64,000 bases of DNA, from assembly GCA_965279355.1 (NCBI GenBank), contig OZ257155.1, positions 3,038,001-3,102,000 on the forward strand. The letters are read 5' to 3'. The notes under the pieces were generated by a model. It was not told the origin of the DNA, searched no databases, and saw nothing but the letters and a program-made list of their open reading frames with translations. How positions within the stretch are numbered: the stretch's first letter is position 1; each line of letters opens with the position of its first letter. This document shows, in pieces, positions 53,845 through 62,723 of the stretch. The stretch is from G965279355 sp965279355 (GTDB lineage: Bacteria > Pseudomonadota > Alphaproteobacteria > CACIAM-22H2). A program made the translations under genes and the position numbers.

Positions 53845-54750
53845 CTAGGCCGGGAGCGGCTCGGGCGTCGCCAGGAACACCTGGCCCATTGAGATTTCTT
53901 CCGTCACCAGCCGATGCGGTCCGAACTCCACGGCATAGGTCTTGTAGCCGTAGTCGCCGAAGAACTTCACGGCATCCATCAGCTTCAGGCCCTGGCGGTG
54001 CCAGTAGGACGGTTCGTACAGGAAGAAGATTTTCGGCCGGTATTTTTCGATGGTCGCCTTGCCGCCCTGCAGGACGTTCCATTCCTCGCCCTGCGCCAGC
54101 AGCTTGATGACATCGAGGCGCGGCGGCGGGTTCTTGGCAATAAAGTCATCCAGCGACAGCACGTCGATCTCGACCGAAGCGGTATCCTTGCCGACATTCT
54201 CGGAATAGAGGCTCGCATTGGCGTAGTTGCCAATGGCGTCGTCATGCAGGAAGAACCGGCGCTTTTCGGTCTTTGCCGAGAGGGCGGCTTGGTACGTCTC
54301 CGCGAATTCGAGGCCGTTCAGCTTCAGATTCGCACGCAGCCGTGACATCGGGTGCGGATCGGGCTCGAAGATCATCACCCGCCCTGTCGGGCCGACGCGG
54401 TTGGCCATGACGAGGCTGTGCATGCCGATATTGGCGCCAATATCCATCGCAACGCCCCCAGGCTTGAGCATCTTGTTGATGAGCTTGCTGACCTGCGGAC
54501 GGAATGCGCCGTAAAAAAAGATGTACCACTCGCAGAACGAGTTGGTGTCGATGTGGATCTTCAGGCCTTCATCGTAGTCGATGATCGTCTGGATCGGCGC
54601 ATCGTTGCCGGGCGGATGGATGGCCCGCACGACCTTGTCCGTTCCCTTCGGGTGGAACTGGCGGGTCAGCCAGGCCAGGCCTTGCAGGACAGGGCGCGCG
54701 GCTGGTGCCGGCTCATTCTCCGGGCGATCGGTCACATCGGCACCATTCAT
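53845..54750 (-). CDS. FkbM-type SAM-dependent methyltransferase, divergent
   Basis: 301 residues. MDIGANIGMHSLVMANRVGP is motif I of FkbM enzymes, MIFEPDPHPMSRLRANLKLN the ribose-binding strand, and VDVLSLDDFIA and LDVIKLL the usual C-terminal strands. Where the family has IKxDVEGxE this protein reads IKLLAQGEEWNVLQGG, losing the Asp and one Glu, so activity may be altered. First gene of the polysaccharide cluster, which runs on to 47088. Likely O-methylates a sugar. Confidence 0.82.
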   Translation of the reverse strand: MNGADVTDRPENEPAPAARPVLQGLAWLTRQFHPKGTDKVVRAIHPPGNDAPIQTIIDYDEGLKIHIDTNSFCEWYIFFYGAFRPQVSKLINKMLKPGGVAMDIGANIGMHSLVMANRVGPTGRVMIFEPDPHPMSRLRANLKLNGLEFAETYQAALSAKTEKRRFFLHDDAIGNYANASLYSENVGKDTASVEIDVLSLDDFIAKNPPPRLDVIKLLAQGEEWNVLQGGKATIEKYRPKIFFLYEPSYWHRQGLKLMDAVKFFGDYGYKTYAVEFGPHRLVTEEISMGQVFLATPEPLPA

Positions 54751-54906
54751 GATTGATCCTCAAATCGTATCGCTGCCCATGGGACAGGCTGTCAATAACG
54801 GTCACCAACTATCGATATTCCCGGGTAGTTCCTGTTTCCCGACGGCTGGTCACCGGACCTAGGATGGGATAACCTTACGCTAATTGGTTAATTTAAAACG
54901 GTAAAT

Positions 54907-54925
54907 GCCGCCCCGCAAGGGCGGC
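54907..54925 (+). other. Leader hairpin before the glutamate dehydrogenase gene
   Basis: GCCGCCC (54907-54913) pairs with GGGCGGC (54919-54925) around a 5-base loop, about 17 bases before the start codon. There is no T-run, so it is not a simple terminator. AT-rich sequence just upstream (54878-54904) probably holds the promoter. Confidence 0.4.
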
Positions 54926-54942
54926 GACTACGGGGGCACGCC

Positions 54943-57900
54943 ATGTCAGGACGCGATAAGAACCGTCAGGCGGAGATTGTGGATAAGATCGCCGCCGTCG
55001 CCCGCACGAAGCTGAAAGGCGATGCCGGGGCCGAGGCCGAGGCCTTCCTGCGGCGCTACTATGCGAATGTCGCGGCGGACGATCTGGCCGACCGTCCGGT
55101 CGACGATCTCTACGGCGCGGGTCTGGCCCTTTGGCAGTTCGCCAGGTCACGAACCCCCGGCAAGGCAAAGGTCCGGGCCTATACGCCCAAACGGGCGGAG
55201 CACGGCTGGGCCTCCAAACACACCGTCGTTGAGCTGGTGAACGACGACATGCCGTTCCTGGTGGATTCGATCACGGCGGAGATCAACCGCCATGATTTTT
55301 CGGTCCATCTGATCGTCCATCCCGTCGTGCGGGTGCTGCGCGACGACAAGGGCGCCCTGAAGGGGCTCGCCGCGGACGGCGCCAAGGACGGGCAGTCCGA
55401 AGCGATGATGCATATCGAACTCGACGAGGTCAGCTCGCCGGAAGCCATTGCCAAGCTGCAGCAGGGAATCGAATCGGTGATGGAGGCGGTGCGCCTCGCC
55501 GTTACCGACTGGAAGCCGATCCTGGGCCGCGCCCAGGATGTCATCAACGACCTCGACAACAAACCACCGGCGACGCTGCCAGCGGATGAGATCAAGACCG
55601 CGCGAGATTTCCTGTCGTGGATGATTGGCAATCACTTCACCTTTCTCGGCTATCGCGAATACGAATATTCAGGCGAGGGCACGTCGACCCGATCGGGAAT
55701 CGTTCAGGGACGCAGCCTCGGCGTCTGCCGCGACGACAGTTTTGTGATCTTCGACGGGCTGCGAAATCTCGGCACCTTGCCGGCAGAGATCCAGGACTTC
55801 GTCCGCCAGCCGCGGCTCATCAAGGTCTCCAAGGCCAACCGTCGCTCGGCCGTCCATAGATCCGTCTATCTCGACGCGATCGGTTTCAAGAAATTCGGTC
55901 CGAAAGGGGAAGTCGTCGGCGAACGGATCTTCCTCGGCCTGTTTACTTCGACTGCCTATAGTGAGCGCCCGAACGAAATTCCGCTGCTGGCTGACAAGAT
56001 CGATCGCGTTTTCAAGCGCGCCGGCTTTACGCCGAATGGTCACGACGGCAAGGCGCTGATGCATATCCTCGTCACCTATCCGCGTGATGAGCTGTTCCAG
56101 GCATCGGAAAACGACCTTTACGAGATCAGCCTGGGTATTCTGCACCTGCAGGAACGTCAGCGTATCGCACTGTTCGTGCGCCGCGATCAGTTCGAGCGCT
56201 ATATCTCGGCGATGGTCTTCGTGCCGCGCGATCGCTACAACACCGATCTCCGGCAGCGTTTTCATCAGATTCTGGCGAACGCGTATGAAGGCCGCATGTC
56301 GGCCTTCTATGTTCACTTCGCAGATGATTCCACACTTGTGCGCGTGCACTACATCGTCGGAACGGCGCCGGGCAAGGTGCCGAACGTCTCGCCTGACGAT
56401 CTTGAGAAGGAATTGATTGAGGCCGGCCGCAGTTTCGCCGATCGCATCAAGGATGCACTGATCGACGCGGAAGGCGAGGAACGAGGCCTGGCGCAGCTTC
56501 GCCGCTATGCCGAGGCATTCCCCAGCAATTATCGCGACGATTTCACGCCGGAGGCGGCGGTCGCCGATATTCGGCAGGTCGAACGTGTGATCGCGGGCTC
56601 CGATACGATTGGCCTCAATCTTTATCGCAACGTGGAAGCGCCGGAGAACGAACTCGGCTTCCGCGTGTTCCATAAAGGTGCGCCGGTTCCGCTGTCGGAC
56701 GTGCTGCCCATGCTGGAGAACATGGGCCTCAAGGTAATGACTGAGGCCCCCTACGAGATCAGTCCCAAAGCTCAGGGCGACGTTTCATCGTCTGTTTGGC
56801 TGCACGACGTTACGGTTGTGGCGCGCGAAGCCAAGTCGGTCGACGTGTCGGCGATCAAACCTGCGTTCGAGGAAACCTTTGCCGCGGTTTGGGAGGGAAT
56901 TGCCGAAAGCGACGGCTTCAACCGTCTGGTACTCGGCGCGGGTCTGAAGGTCCGCGAGGTCGGTGTCCTGCGCGCCTATGCAAGATACCTGCGTCAGGCC
57001 GGCATTCCGTTCAGCCAGGCCTATATGGAAGACACGCTGGCCGGCCACCCGAAGATCGCGCGCCGCCTCGTCGACCTGTTCCTGACGCTGCACGATCCGG
57101 CCAATCGCAAGGATGCCGACGTGCGCGCAGGCGGCATTGTGGTCGAAATCGGCCACCTTCTCGATGCCGTCGAGAATCTCGACGACGATCGCATCCTGCG
57201 GCGGTTCCTCAATCTCGTGCAGTCGACGTTGCGCACGAACTACTTCCAGCCCGGCGCCGACGGCAAGCCGAAGCCCTATGTCTCGTACAAGCTGGATAGC
57301 CAGAAGCTCGATGAACTGCCGCTGCCGCGTCCGCTGGTCGAGATCTGGGTCTATTCAGCCGAAGTCGAAGCCGTCCACCTGCGTGGCGGGCGTGTCGCGC
57401 GCGGCGGCATCCGCTGGTCGGATCGGCGCGAGGATTTCCGCACCGAGATCCTGGGCCTGATCAAGGCGCAGATGGTGAAGAACGCCGTCATCGTGCCGGT
57501 CGGCTCAAAGGGCGGATTCTTCGTGAAGCGCCCGCCCGCCGCGGAGCTTGGCCGCGACGCATGGATGGCCAAAGGCATCGAATGCTACAAGACGCTGATG
57601 CGCGGGATGCTCGACATCACCGACAACATCACGCCGAAGGGTATTGTCCCGCCGAAGGATGTAGTGCGTCTGGATGCCGACGACGCTTACCTCGTCGTTG
57701 CCGCGGACAAGGGAACGGCGACGTTCTCCGATATCGCCAACGGCGTTGCGCGCGACTACGGGTTCTGGCTCGACGACGCCTTCGCTTCCGGCGGTTCGGT
57801 TGGATACGACCATAAGGCGATGGGCATCACCGCACGCGGCGCGTGGGAAGCGGTGAAGCGCCATTTCCGCGAACTCGGCCTCGATACACAGACGACGGCG

Positions 57901-59805
57901 TTCACCGCAGTTGGCGTCGGCGATATGTCCGGCGACGTTTTTGGCAATGGCATGCTGCGCTCGCCGCATACAAGGCTGATCGCGGCGTTTGACCACCGCC
58001 ACATCTTCATCGATCCGAACCCGGCGGATCCGGCCAAGTCCTTTGCTGAACGCGACCGGATGTTCAAGCTGCCGCGCTCGTCCTGGGCGGACTACGACAC
58101 CAAGCTGATCTCGGCGGGTGGTGGCGTGTTCGACCGTAAGGTGAAGTCGATCAAGCTGACGCCGGAGATCAAGAAAGCGCTGGATATCACGGCCGACGCA
58201 CTGACTCCCGCCGAACTGATGAAGGCAATCCTGAAGTCGCCCGTCGATCTGGTGTTCTTCGGCGGTATTGGCAACTACATCAAGGCCGCCAGTGAAAGCC
58301 ATGCGGAGTGCGGCGATCGCGGCAATGACGCGATCCGCGTGAATGGTGGAGAAATCCGGGCCCGCGTCGTCGGCGAAGGCGCCAATCTCGGCGCTACCCA
58401 GCGCGGTCGCATCGAATACGGTCAGATCGGCGCCGGCGGCAAGGGTGGGAAGATCAACACCGACGCCATCGACAATTCAGCCGGCGTCGATACTTCCGAT
58501 CATGAGGTGAACATCAAGATCCTGCTGGGTGATGTCGTGGCCCGTGGCGACATGACGCTGAAGCAGCGTGACACCTTGATGGCGAAGATGACCGACGAGG
58601 TCGCAGAGCTCGTCTTGCGGGACAACTACTTGCAGACGCAGGCGCTGTCGCTTGCTGAGCTTGATGGGTCGACAGGCCTCGACCGCTTCCAGCGTCTCAT
58701 TCGGACGCAGGAGCGCAGCGGGCGTCTCAACCGGGCGATTGAATTCCTGCCCGAGGATGAGGCGTTCGCAGCGCGCCATACAGCTGGTCAGGGTTTGGCG
58801 CGGCCCGAGCTCGCGGTGCTGCTCTCCTACGCCAAGATGGCGCTTTATGACGAGCTGCTGGCCAGCGACTTGCCGGACGATCCGTATCTCGCGGAAGATC
58901 TGGTGAAGTACTTTCCGCGTCCGCTTCGCAAGGATTACGAGGATGCGATCGGTCGTCATCGGTTGCGGCGCGAAATCATCGCGACTTCGGTCACCAATTC
59001 GCTCGTCAACCGTGCCGGCATCTGCTTCATCAACGATCTGCGCGAGCGGACCGGTGTTGCCAGCCCCGACCTGACCCGGGCCTACACCGTGGCGCGGCAG
59101 GTGTTCGGGCTGCGGCAGGTCTGGAACGATATCGAAGCATTGGACAACAAGGTGCCGGCAGCGGTGCAGCTGCGGATGCTGGCCATCACGATGCAACTCG
59201 TCGAGCGGGCGACATTGTGGTTCCTGCGCAATGTGGAGGCGCCGATCAAGATTGCAGCAGTCACGGACCGGTTCCAGCCGGGCACGGCAGAGCTGATGAA
59301 GGCCATGCCGGGTGTCCTCGATGCCGGACGACAGGCGGACAGTGCCGCAATGGCGGCTGAGCTGGTCGGCAGCGGCGTGCCGAAGGACCTGGCGGCGACA
59401 ATTTCGATCCTCGACGATGTTGCCGCGGCGCTCGACATCGTGCGGACGGCGGAAGCCGTGAAAGCGCCTGTTACCGGCGTCGCAAAGCTCTACTTCGGGG
59501 TGGGGGCGCGGCTCGGGCTCGACTGGCTGCGGGCAGCCGCCAGCAAGATCAAGATCGAAACGCCGTGGCAGAAGCGCGCGGTCGAAGCGATCTATGACGA
59601 TCTCGCGGCCCAGCAGGGCGAGATCGCGCGCCGCGCCGTCAATGGCAAGCAGGGCGACAATGCGATGGATGCCTGGCTGAACCAGAATCCGGCGGCGCTC
59701 GCGCGCATTGACGGGCTTATGGCGGAGCTGCGGACCGCCCCCGTGGTCGATCTGGCGGCGCTGACGGTGGCGGGACGCGAATTGCGGTCGATGACGGCGG
59801 GCTGA
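54943..59805 (+). CDS. NAD-dependent glutamate dehydrogenase, large (about 180 kDa) class
   Basis: 1620 residues, the size of the GDH-180 class. The long N-terminal part has ACT-like regulatory modules (VELVNDDMPFLVDSITAEIN is a family signature near residue 95). The catalytic dehydrogenase is near residues 820-1150: GGIRWSDRREDFRTEILGLI, QMVKNAVIVPVGSKGGFFVK with substrate lysines, VVGEGANLGATQRGR for the NAD site. It deaminates glutamate to 2-oxoglutarate, feeding the TCA cycle; known members are allosterically controlled. Preceded by an AT-rich promoter region. No frameshift. Confidence 0.97.
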   Translation: MSGRDKNRQAEIVDKIAAVARTKLKGDAGAEAEAFLRRYYANVAADDLADRPVDDLYGAGLALWQFARSRTPGKAKVRAYTPKRAEHGWASKHTVVELVNDDMPFLVDSITAEINRHDFSVHLIVHPVVRVLRDDKGALKGLAADGAKDGQSEAMMHIELDEVSSPEAIAKLQQGIESVMEAVRLAVTDWKPILGRAQDVINDLDNKPPATLPADEIKTARDFLSWMIGNHFTFLGYREYEYSGEGTSTRSGIVQGRSLGVCRDDSFVIFDGLRNLGTLPAEIQDFVRQPRLIKVSKANRRSAVHRSVYLDAIGFKKFGPKGEVVGERIFLGLFTSTAYSERPNEIPLLADKIDRVFKRAGFTPNGHDGKALMHILVTYPRDELFQASENDLYEISLGILHLQERQRIALFVRRDQFERYISAMVFVPRDRYNTDLRQRFHQILANAYEGRMSAFYVHFADDSTLVRVHYIVGTAPGKVPNVSPDDLEKELIEAGRSFADRIKDALIDAEGEERGLAQLRRYAEAFPSNYRDDFTPEAAVADIRQVERVIAGSDTIGLNLYRNVEAPENELGFRVFHKGAPVPLSDVLPMLENMGLKVMTEAPYEISPKAQGDVSSSVWLHDVTVVAREAKSVDVSAIKPAFEETFAAVWEGIAESDGFNRLVLGAGLKVREVGVLRAYARYLRQAGIPFSQAYMEDTLAGHPKIARRLVDLFLTLHDPANRKDADVRAGGIVVEIGHLLDAVENLDDDRILRRFLNLVQSTLRTNYFQPGADGKPKPYVSYKLDSQKLDELPLPRPLVEIWVYSAEVEAVHLRGGRVARGGIRWSDRREDFRTEILGLIKAQMVKNAVIVPVGSKGGFFVKRPPAAELGRDAWMAKGIECYKTLMRGMLDITDNITPKGIVPPKDVVRLDADDAYLVVAADKGTATFSDIANGVARDYGFWLDDAFASGGSVGYDHKAMGITARGAWEAVKRHFRELGLDTQTTAFTAVGVGDMSGDVFGNGMLRSPHTRLIAAFDHRHIFIDPNPADPAKSFAERDRMFKLPRSSWADYDTKLISAGGGVFDRKVKSIKLTPEIKKALDITADALTPAELMKAILKSPVDLVFFGGIGNYIKAASESHAECGDRGNDAIRVNGGEIRARVVGEGANLGATQRGRIEYGQIGAGGKGGKINTDAIDNSAGVDTSDHEVNIKILLGDVVARGDMTLKQRDTLMAKMTDEVAELVLRDNYLQTQALSLAELDGSTGLDRFQRLIRTQERSGRLNRAIEFLPEDEAFAARHTAGQGLARPELAVLLSYAKMALYDELLASDLPDDPYLAEDLVKYFPRPLRKDYEDAIGRHRLRREIIATSVTNSLVNRAGICFINDLRERTGVASPDLTRAYTVARQVFGLRQVWNDIEALDNKVPAAVQLRMLAITMQLVERATLWFLRNVEAPIKIAAVTDRFQPGTAELMKAMPGVLDAGRQADSAAMAAELVGSGVPKDLAATISILDDVAAALDIVRTAEAVKAPVTGVAKLYFGVGARLGLDWLRAAASKIKIETPWQKRAVEAIYDDLAAQQGEIARRAVNGKQGDNAMDAWLNQNPAALARIDGLMAELRTAPVVDLAALTVAGRELRSMTAG

Positions 59806-59851
59806 GACGAAACCGTCGTAACCGGCCGCGCGGCCTGCTAGCGTCGGTGCA

Positions 59852-61120
59852 ATGAGCCCGCCCTTCGATCGCCGTGCCGTCGCGGCATGGTGCCTGTACG
59901 ATTGGGCCAATTCGGCCTTCCCGGCGGTCATCACGACGTTCGTCTTCGCGACCTATTTCACGCAAGGGGTCGCCGCCGATCCGGTAACCGGCACCGCGCA
60001 ATGGGGCCATGCGCTCGCCGTGGCCGGCTTTGTCATCGCCATCCTGAGCCCGGTTCTGGGATCGGTCGCCGATCTCACGGGACGCCGCAAGGCGTGGCTT
60101 GGGCTTTTCTCGCTGTGCACGACCCTGGCGATCGCGTCGCTCTGGTTTGTCCGGCCGTCGCCGGACTCCGTGCTGCTCGCCCTGATCGGCATTGCAGTGG
60201 CGACGGTGGCCTTCGAGGTGTCGCTCGTTTTCTACAACGCGCTGATGCCGGATCTCGCGCCGGCCTCCCATATCGGCCGCATTTCCGGCTGGGGCTGGGG
60301 CCTCGGCTATGCCGGCGGGATCGTGTGTCTCGGCCTCGTCCTGGTTCTGTTTGTTCAGACAGACGTTCCGCTCTTCGGGCTCGAAAAAGCGAGCGCCGAG
60401 CACGTTCGTGCCGCGGCTCCGTTCTCGGCTCTCTGGTACGCGTTGTTCGCGTTGCCATTGTTCTTTCTGGTTCCCGAGAGCCGGGGCATGCGCATGCCGT
60501 TTGGGCAGGCCATCGGCCGCGGACTGAATGACCTGGCCTCCACCGTCCGCATGCTGTGGAAGACCGAGCGCCGCGTGTTCTGGTTCCTGGTGGCGCAGAT
60601 GATTTACGCCGACGGGTTGACCACCCTATTTGCATTCGGCGGAATCTACGCTGCCGGCACTTTCGGCATGGAACTGTCCGAGGTTATCGTCTTTGGAATC
60701 GCCCTTAACCTGACGGCCGGACTTGGCGCGTTCGCCTTTGCATGGATCGACGACTGGATCGGCGCCCGCCGGACGATTGCGATTGCGCTTGGCGCCATCA
60801 TCGTCATCAGCGCGGCCCTGCTGGTGATCGACAGCAAGACTTTGTTCTGGATCTTCGGTCTGGCGCTGGGCGTGTTCTTCGGCCCGGTGCAGGCCGCCAG
60901 CCGGTCCATGATGGCACGCCTGGCGCCGTCGGAGCATCGCGCTCAGATGTTCGGCCTGTTCGCGCTGTCGGGGCGTGTGACGGCGTTCCTGGGGCCGGCC
61001 TTTCTCGCCTGGGCGACGGCGCTGGCCGGGAGCCAGCGCGCCGGGATGGCGACGATCCTGGTGTTCTTTGCGGTGGGATTGGGGCTGCTTCTGGCGAAGG
61101 TCGATGACAAGCCGGCTTAA
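59852..61120 (+). CDS. MFS transporter, UMF1 family
   Basis: 422 residues, about 12 membrane helices. CLYDWANSAFPAVITTFVFA is the UMF1 (Atg22-like) signature, followed by DLTGRRKAWLGLF between helices 2 and 3, VFYNALMPDLAP, SGWGWGLGYAGG and ALGVFFGPVQAASRSMMARL. Inner-membrane; substrate unknown in bacteria, amino acids in yeast relatives. It starts 46 bases after gdh and its stop overlaps that of purH by 4 bases on the opposite strand. Confidence 0.9.
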   Translation: MSPPFDRRAVAAWCLYDWANSAFPAVITTFVFATYFTQGVAADPVTGTAQWGHALAVAGFVIAILSPVLGSVADLTGRRKAWLGLFSLCTTLAIASLWFVRPSPDSVLLALIGIAVATVAFEVSLVFYNALMPDLAPASHIGRISGWGWGLGYAGGIVCLGLVLVLFVQTDVPLFGLEKASAEHVRAAAPFSALWYALFALPLFFLVPESRGMRMPFGQAIGRGLNDLASTVRMLWKTERRVFWFLVAQMIYADGLTTLFAFGGIYAAGTFGMELSEVIVFGIALNLTAGLGAFAFAWIDDWIGARRTIAIALGAIIVISAALLVIDSKTLFWIFGLALGVFFGPVQAASRSMMARLAPSEHRAQMFGLFALSGRVTAFLGPAFLAWATALAGSQRAGMATILVFFAVGLGLLLAKVDDKPA

Positions 61121-62694
61121 TGCCGGAAGTGCCGCACGCCCGTAAACACCATCGCCAGACCCTTCTCGTCGGCGGCAGCGATGACTTCCGCGTCGCGCAT
61201 GGATCCGCCCGGCTGAATTACAGCCGTGGCACCGGCCTCGGCGGCGGCCAGCAGGCCGTCGGCAAACGGAAAGAAGGCATCCGAAGCGACAACCGAACCA
61301 ATGGCGCGGCTCTGGGTTTCGCCGGCGGTCTTTGCCATCTCCCCGGCTTTCCAGGCCGCGATGCGCGATGAATCGACGCGGCTCATCTGGCCAGCACCGA
61401 TGCCGACCGTGGCGCCATCTTTCACGTAAACGATGGCATTCGATTTGGCGTGTTTCGCGACAGCGAAGGCAAACAGCATGTCCGCGCGCTCGGCCTTGGT
61501 CGGTGCGCGTTTGGTGACGACCTTCAGGTCGGCATCGCGCACCCGCCCGTTGTCGCGGCCCTGCACCAGATAGCCGCCGGCAACAGAGCGGATGGTGGGT
61601 CCGACGGCGGCCGGATCCGGCATCGCACCGGTCAGCAGCAGCCGGAGATTTTTTTTGGCCGCCAGAACCTCCAGTGCCTTCTCGTCCGCGTCCGGGGCGA
61701 CGATCACTTCGACGAAAATCTTGGCAATCTCAGCCGCTGTTGCGCCGTCCAGCCTGCGGTTGACCGCAACAATGCCGCCGAAGGCACTGACCGGATCGCA
61801 GGCATAGGCCCGCAGATAGGCGCTGAGGAGATTGTCGGCAACGGCGACGCCGCAGGGATTGGCGTGTTTGATGATGGCGACGGCCGGCTGCTCAAGCTCG
61901 GCGACGCATTCGAAAGCGGCATCGGTGTCGTTCAGGTTGTTGTAGCTGAGTTCCTTGCCCTGGATCTGCCTGGCCGTGGCAACGCCCGGGCGAGATACGC
62001 CGCCGCCATAGAAAGCAGCACTTTGATGGGGGTTCTCGCCGTAGCGGAGGGTCTGTCGCAGTTCTCCCGCGACCACGAGCCGCTTGGGGAACTCCTGTCC
62101 CACCTGTCCTGCGAACCAGCCCGAGATGGCGGCGTCGTAAGCGCCGGTTCGTGCGTAGGCCGCGGCAGCGAGGCGGCGCCGCAAGTTCAGTGTCGTGGCA
62201 CCGTTCTTTGCGTCGAGTTCCGCCATCACTTCGGCATAGTCCGCGGGATCGGTCACCACGGCGACGAAATCGTGGTTCTTGGCGGCGGCGCGGATCAGCG
62301 CCGGCCCCCCGATGTCGATATTCTCGATGCTGGTTTCGAAATCGGCGCCCTTGGCGATGGTCGCTTCGAACGGATAGAGATTCACCACGACCAGATCGAT
62401 CGGCGCGATATCGTGTGTCTTCATCGCGGTCAGATGATCATCGGCGTCGCGGCGGGCCAGGATGCCGCCGTGGATTTTAGGGTGCAGAGTCTTGACTCGC
62501 CCGTCCATGATTTCGGGCGAGCCGGTATGAGTGCTTACTTCCACGACAGGCAGGCCGGCATCCGCCAAGGCCTTGGCCGAGCCACCGGTCGATAGCAATT
62601 CCACGCCGTGGCGGACCAGACATTTTCCAAGATCGATCAGGGCGGTTTTATCGGAGACGGACAGCAGGGCTCGTCTGATCTTCACGTCAGTCAT
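61117..62694 (-). CDS. purH: Bifunctional AICAR transformylase/IMP cyclohydrolase
   Basis: 525 residues, full length. N-terminal IMP cyclohydrolase (about 1-195): RRALLSVSDKTALIDLGKCL, STGGSAKALADAGLPV, RVKTLHPKIHGGILARRD and NIDIGGPALIRAAAKN. C-terminal AICAR transformylase (about 200-525): RYGENPHQSAAFY, GKELSYNNLNDTDAAFECV, IIKHANPCGVA with the catalytic Lys-His, and SDAFFPFADGLLAAAEAG. Catalyses the last two steps of IMP synthesis. Single gene on this strand with a 29-base gap to the CapD-like gene. Confidence 0.98.
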   Translation of the reverse strand: MTDVKIRRALLSVSDKTALIDLGKCLVRHGVELLSTGGSAKALADAGLPVVEVSTHTGSPEIMDGRVKTLHPKIHGGILARRDADDHLTAMKTHDIAPIDLVVVNLYPFEATIAKGADFETSIENIDIGGPALIRAAAKNHDFVAVVTDPADYAEVMAELDAKNGATTLNLRRRLAAAAYARTGAYDAAISGWFAGQVGQEFPKRLVVAGELRQTLRYGENPHQSAAFYGGGVSRPGVATARQIQGKELSYNNLNDTDAAFECVAELEQPAVAIIKHANPCGVAVADNLLSAYLRAYACDPVSAFGGIVAVNRRLDGATAAEIAKIFVEVIVAPDADEKALEVLAAKKNLRLLLTGAMPDPAAVGPTIRSVAGGYLVQGRDNGRVRDADLKVVTKRAPTKAERADMLFAFAVAKHAKSNAIVYVKDGATVGIGAGQMSRVDSSRIAAWKAGEMAKTAGETQSRAIGSVVASDAFFPFADGLLAAAEAGATAVIQPGGSMRDAEVIAAADEKGLAMVFTGVRHFRH

Positions 62695-62723
62695 TTCAGA
62701 TGGCTACTCTGGCACAGGTAATT

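Noticed and set aside
59806..59851. Terminator between glutamate dehydrogenase and the UMF1 transporter
   Set aside because: Only a short GC palindrome (GGCCGCGCGGCC) without a T-run; read-through is more likely.
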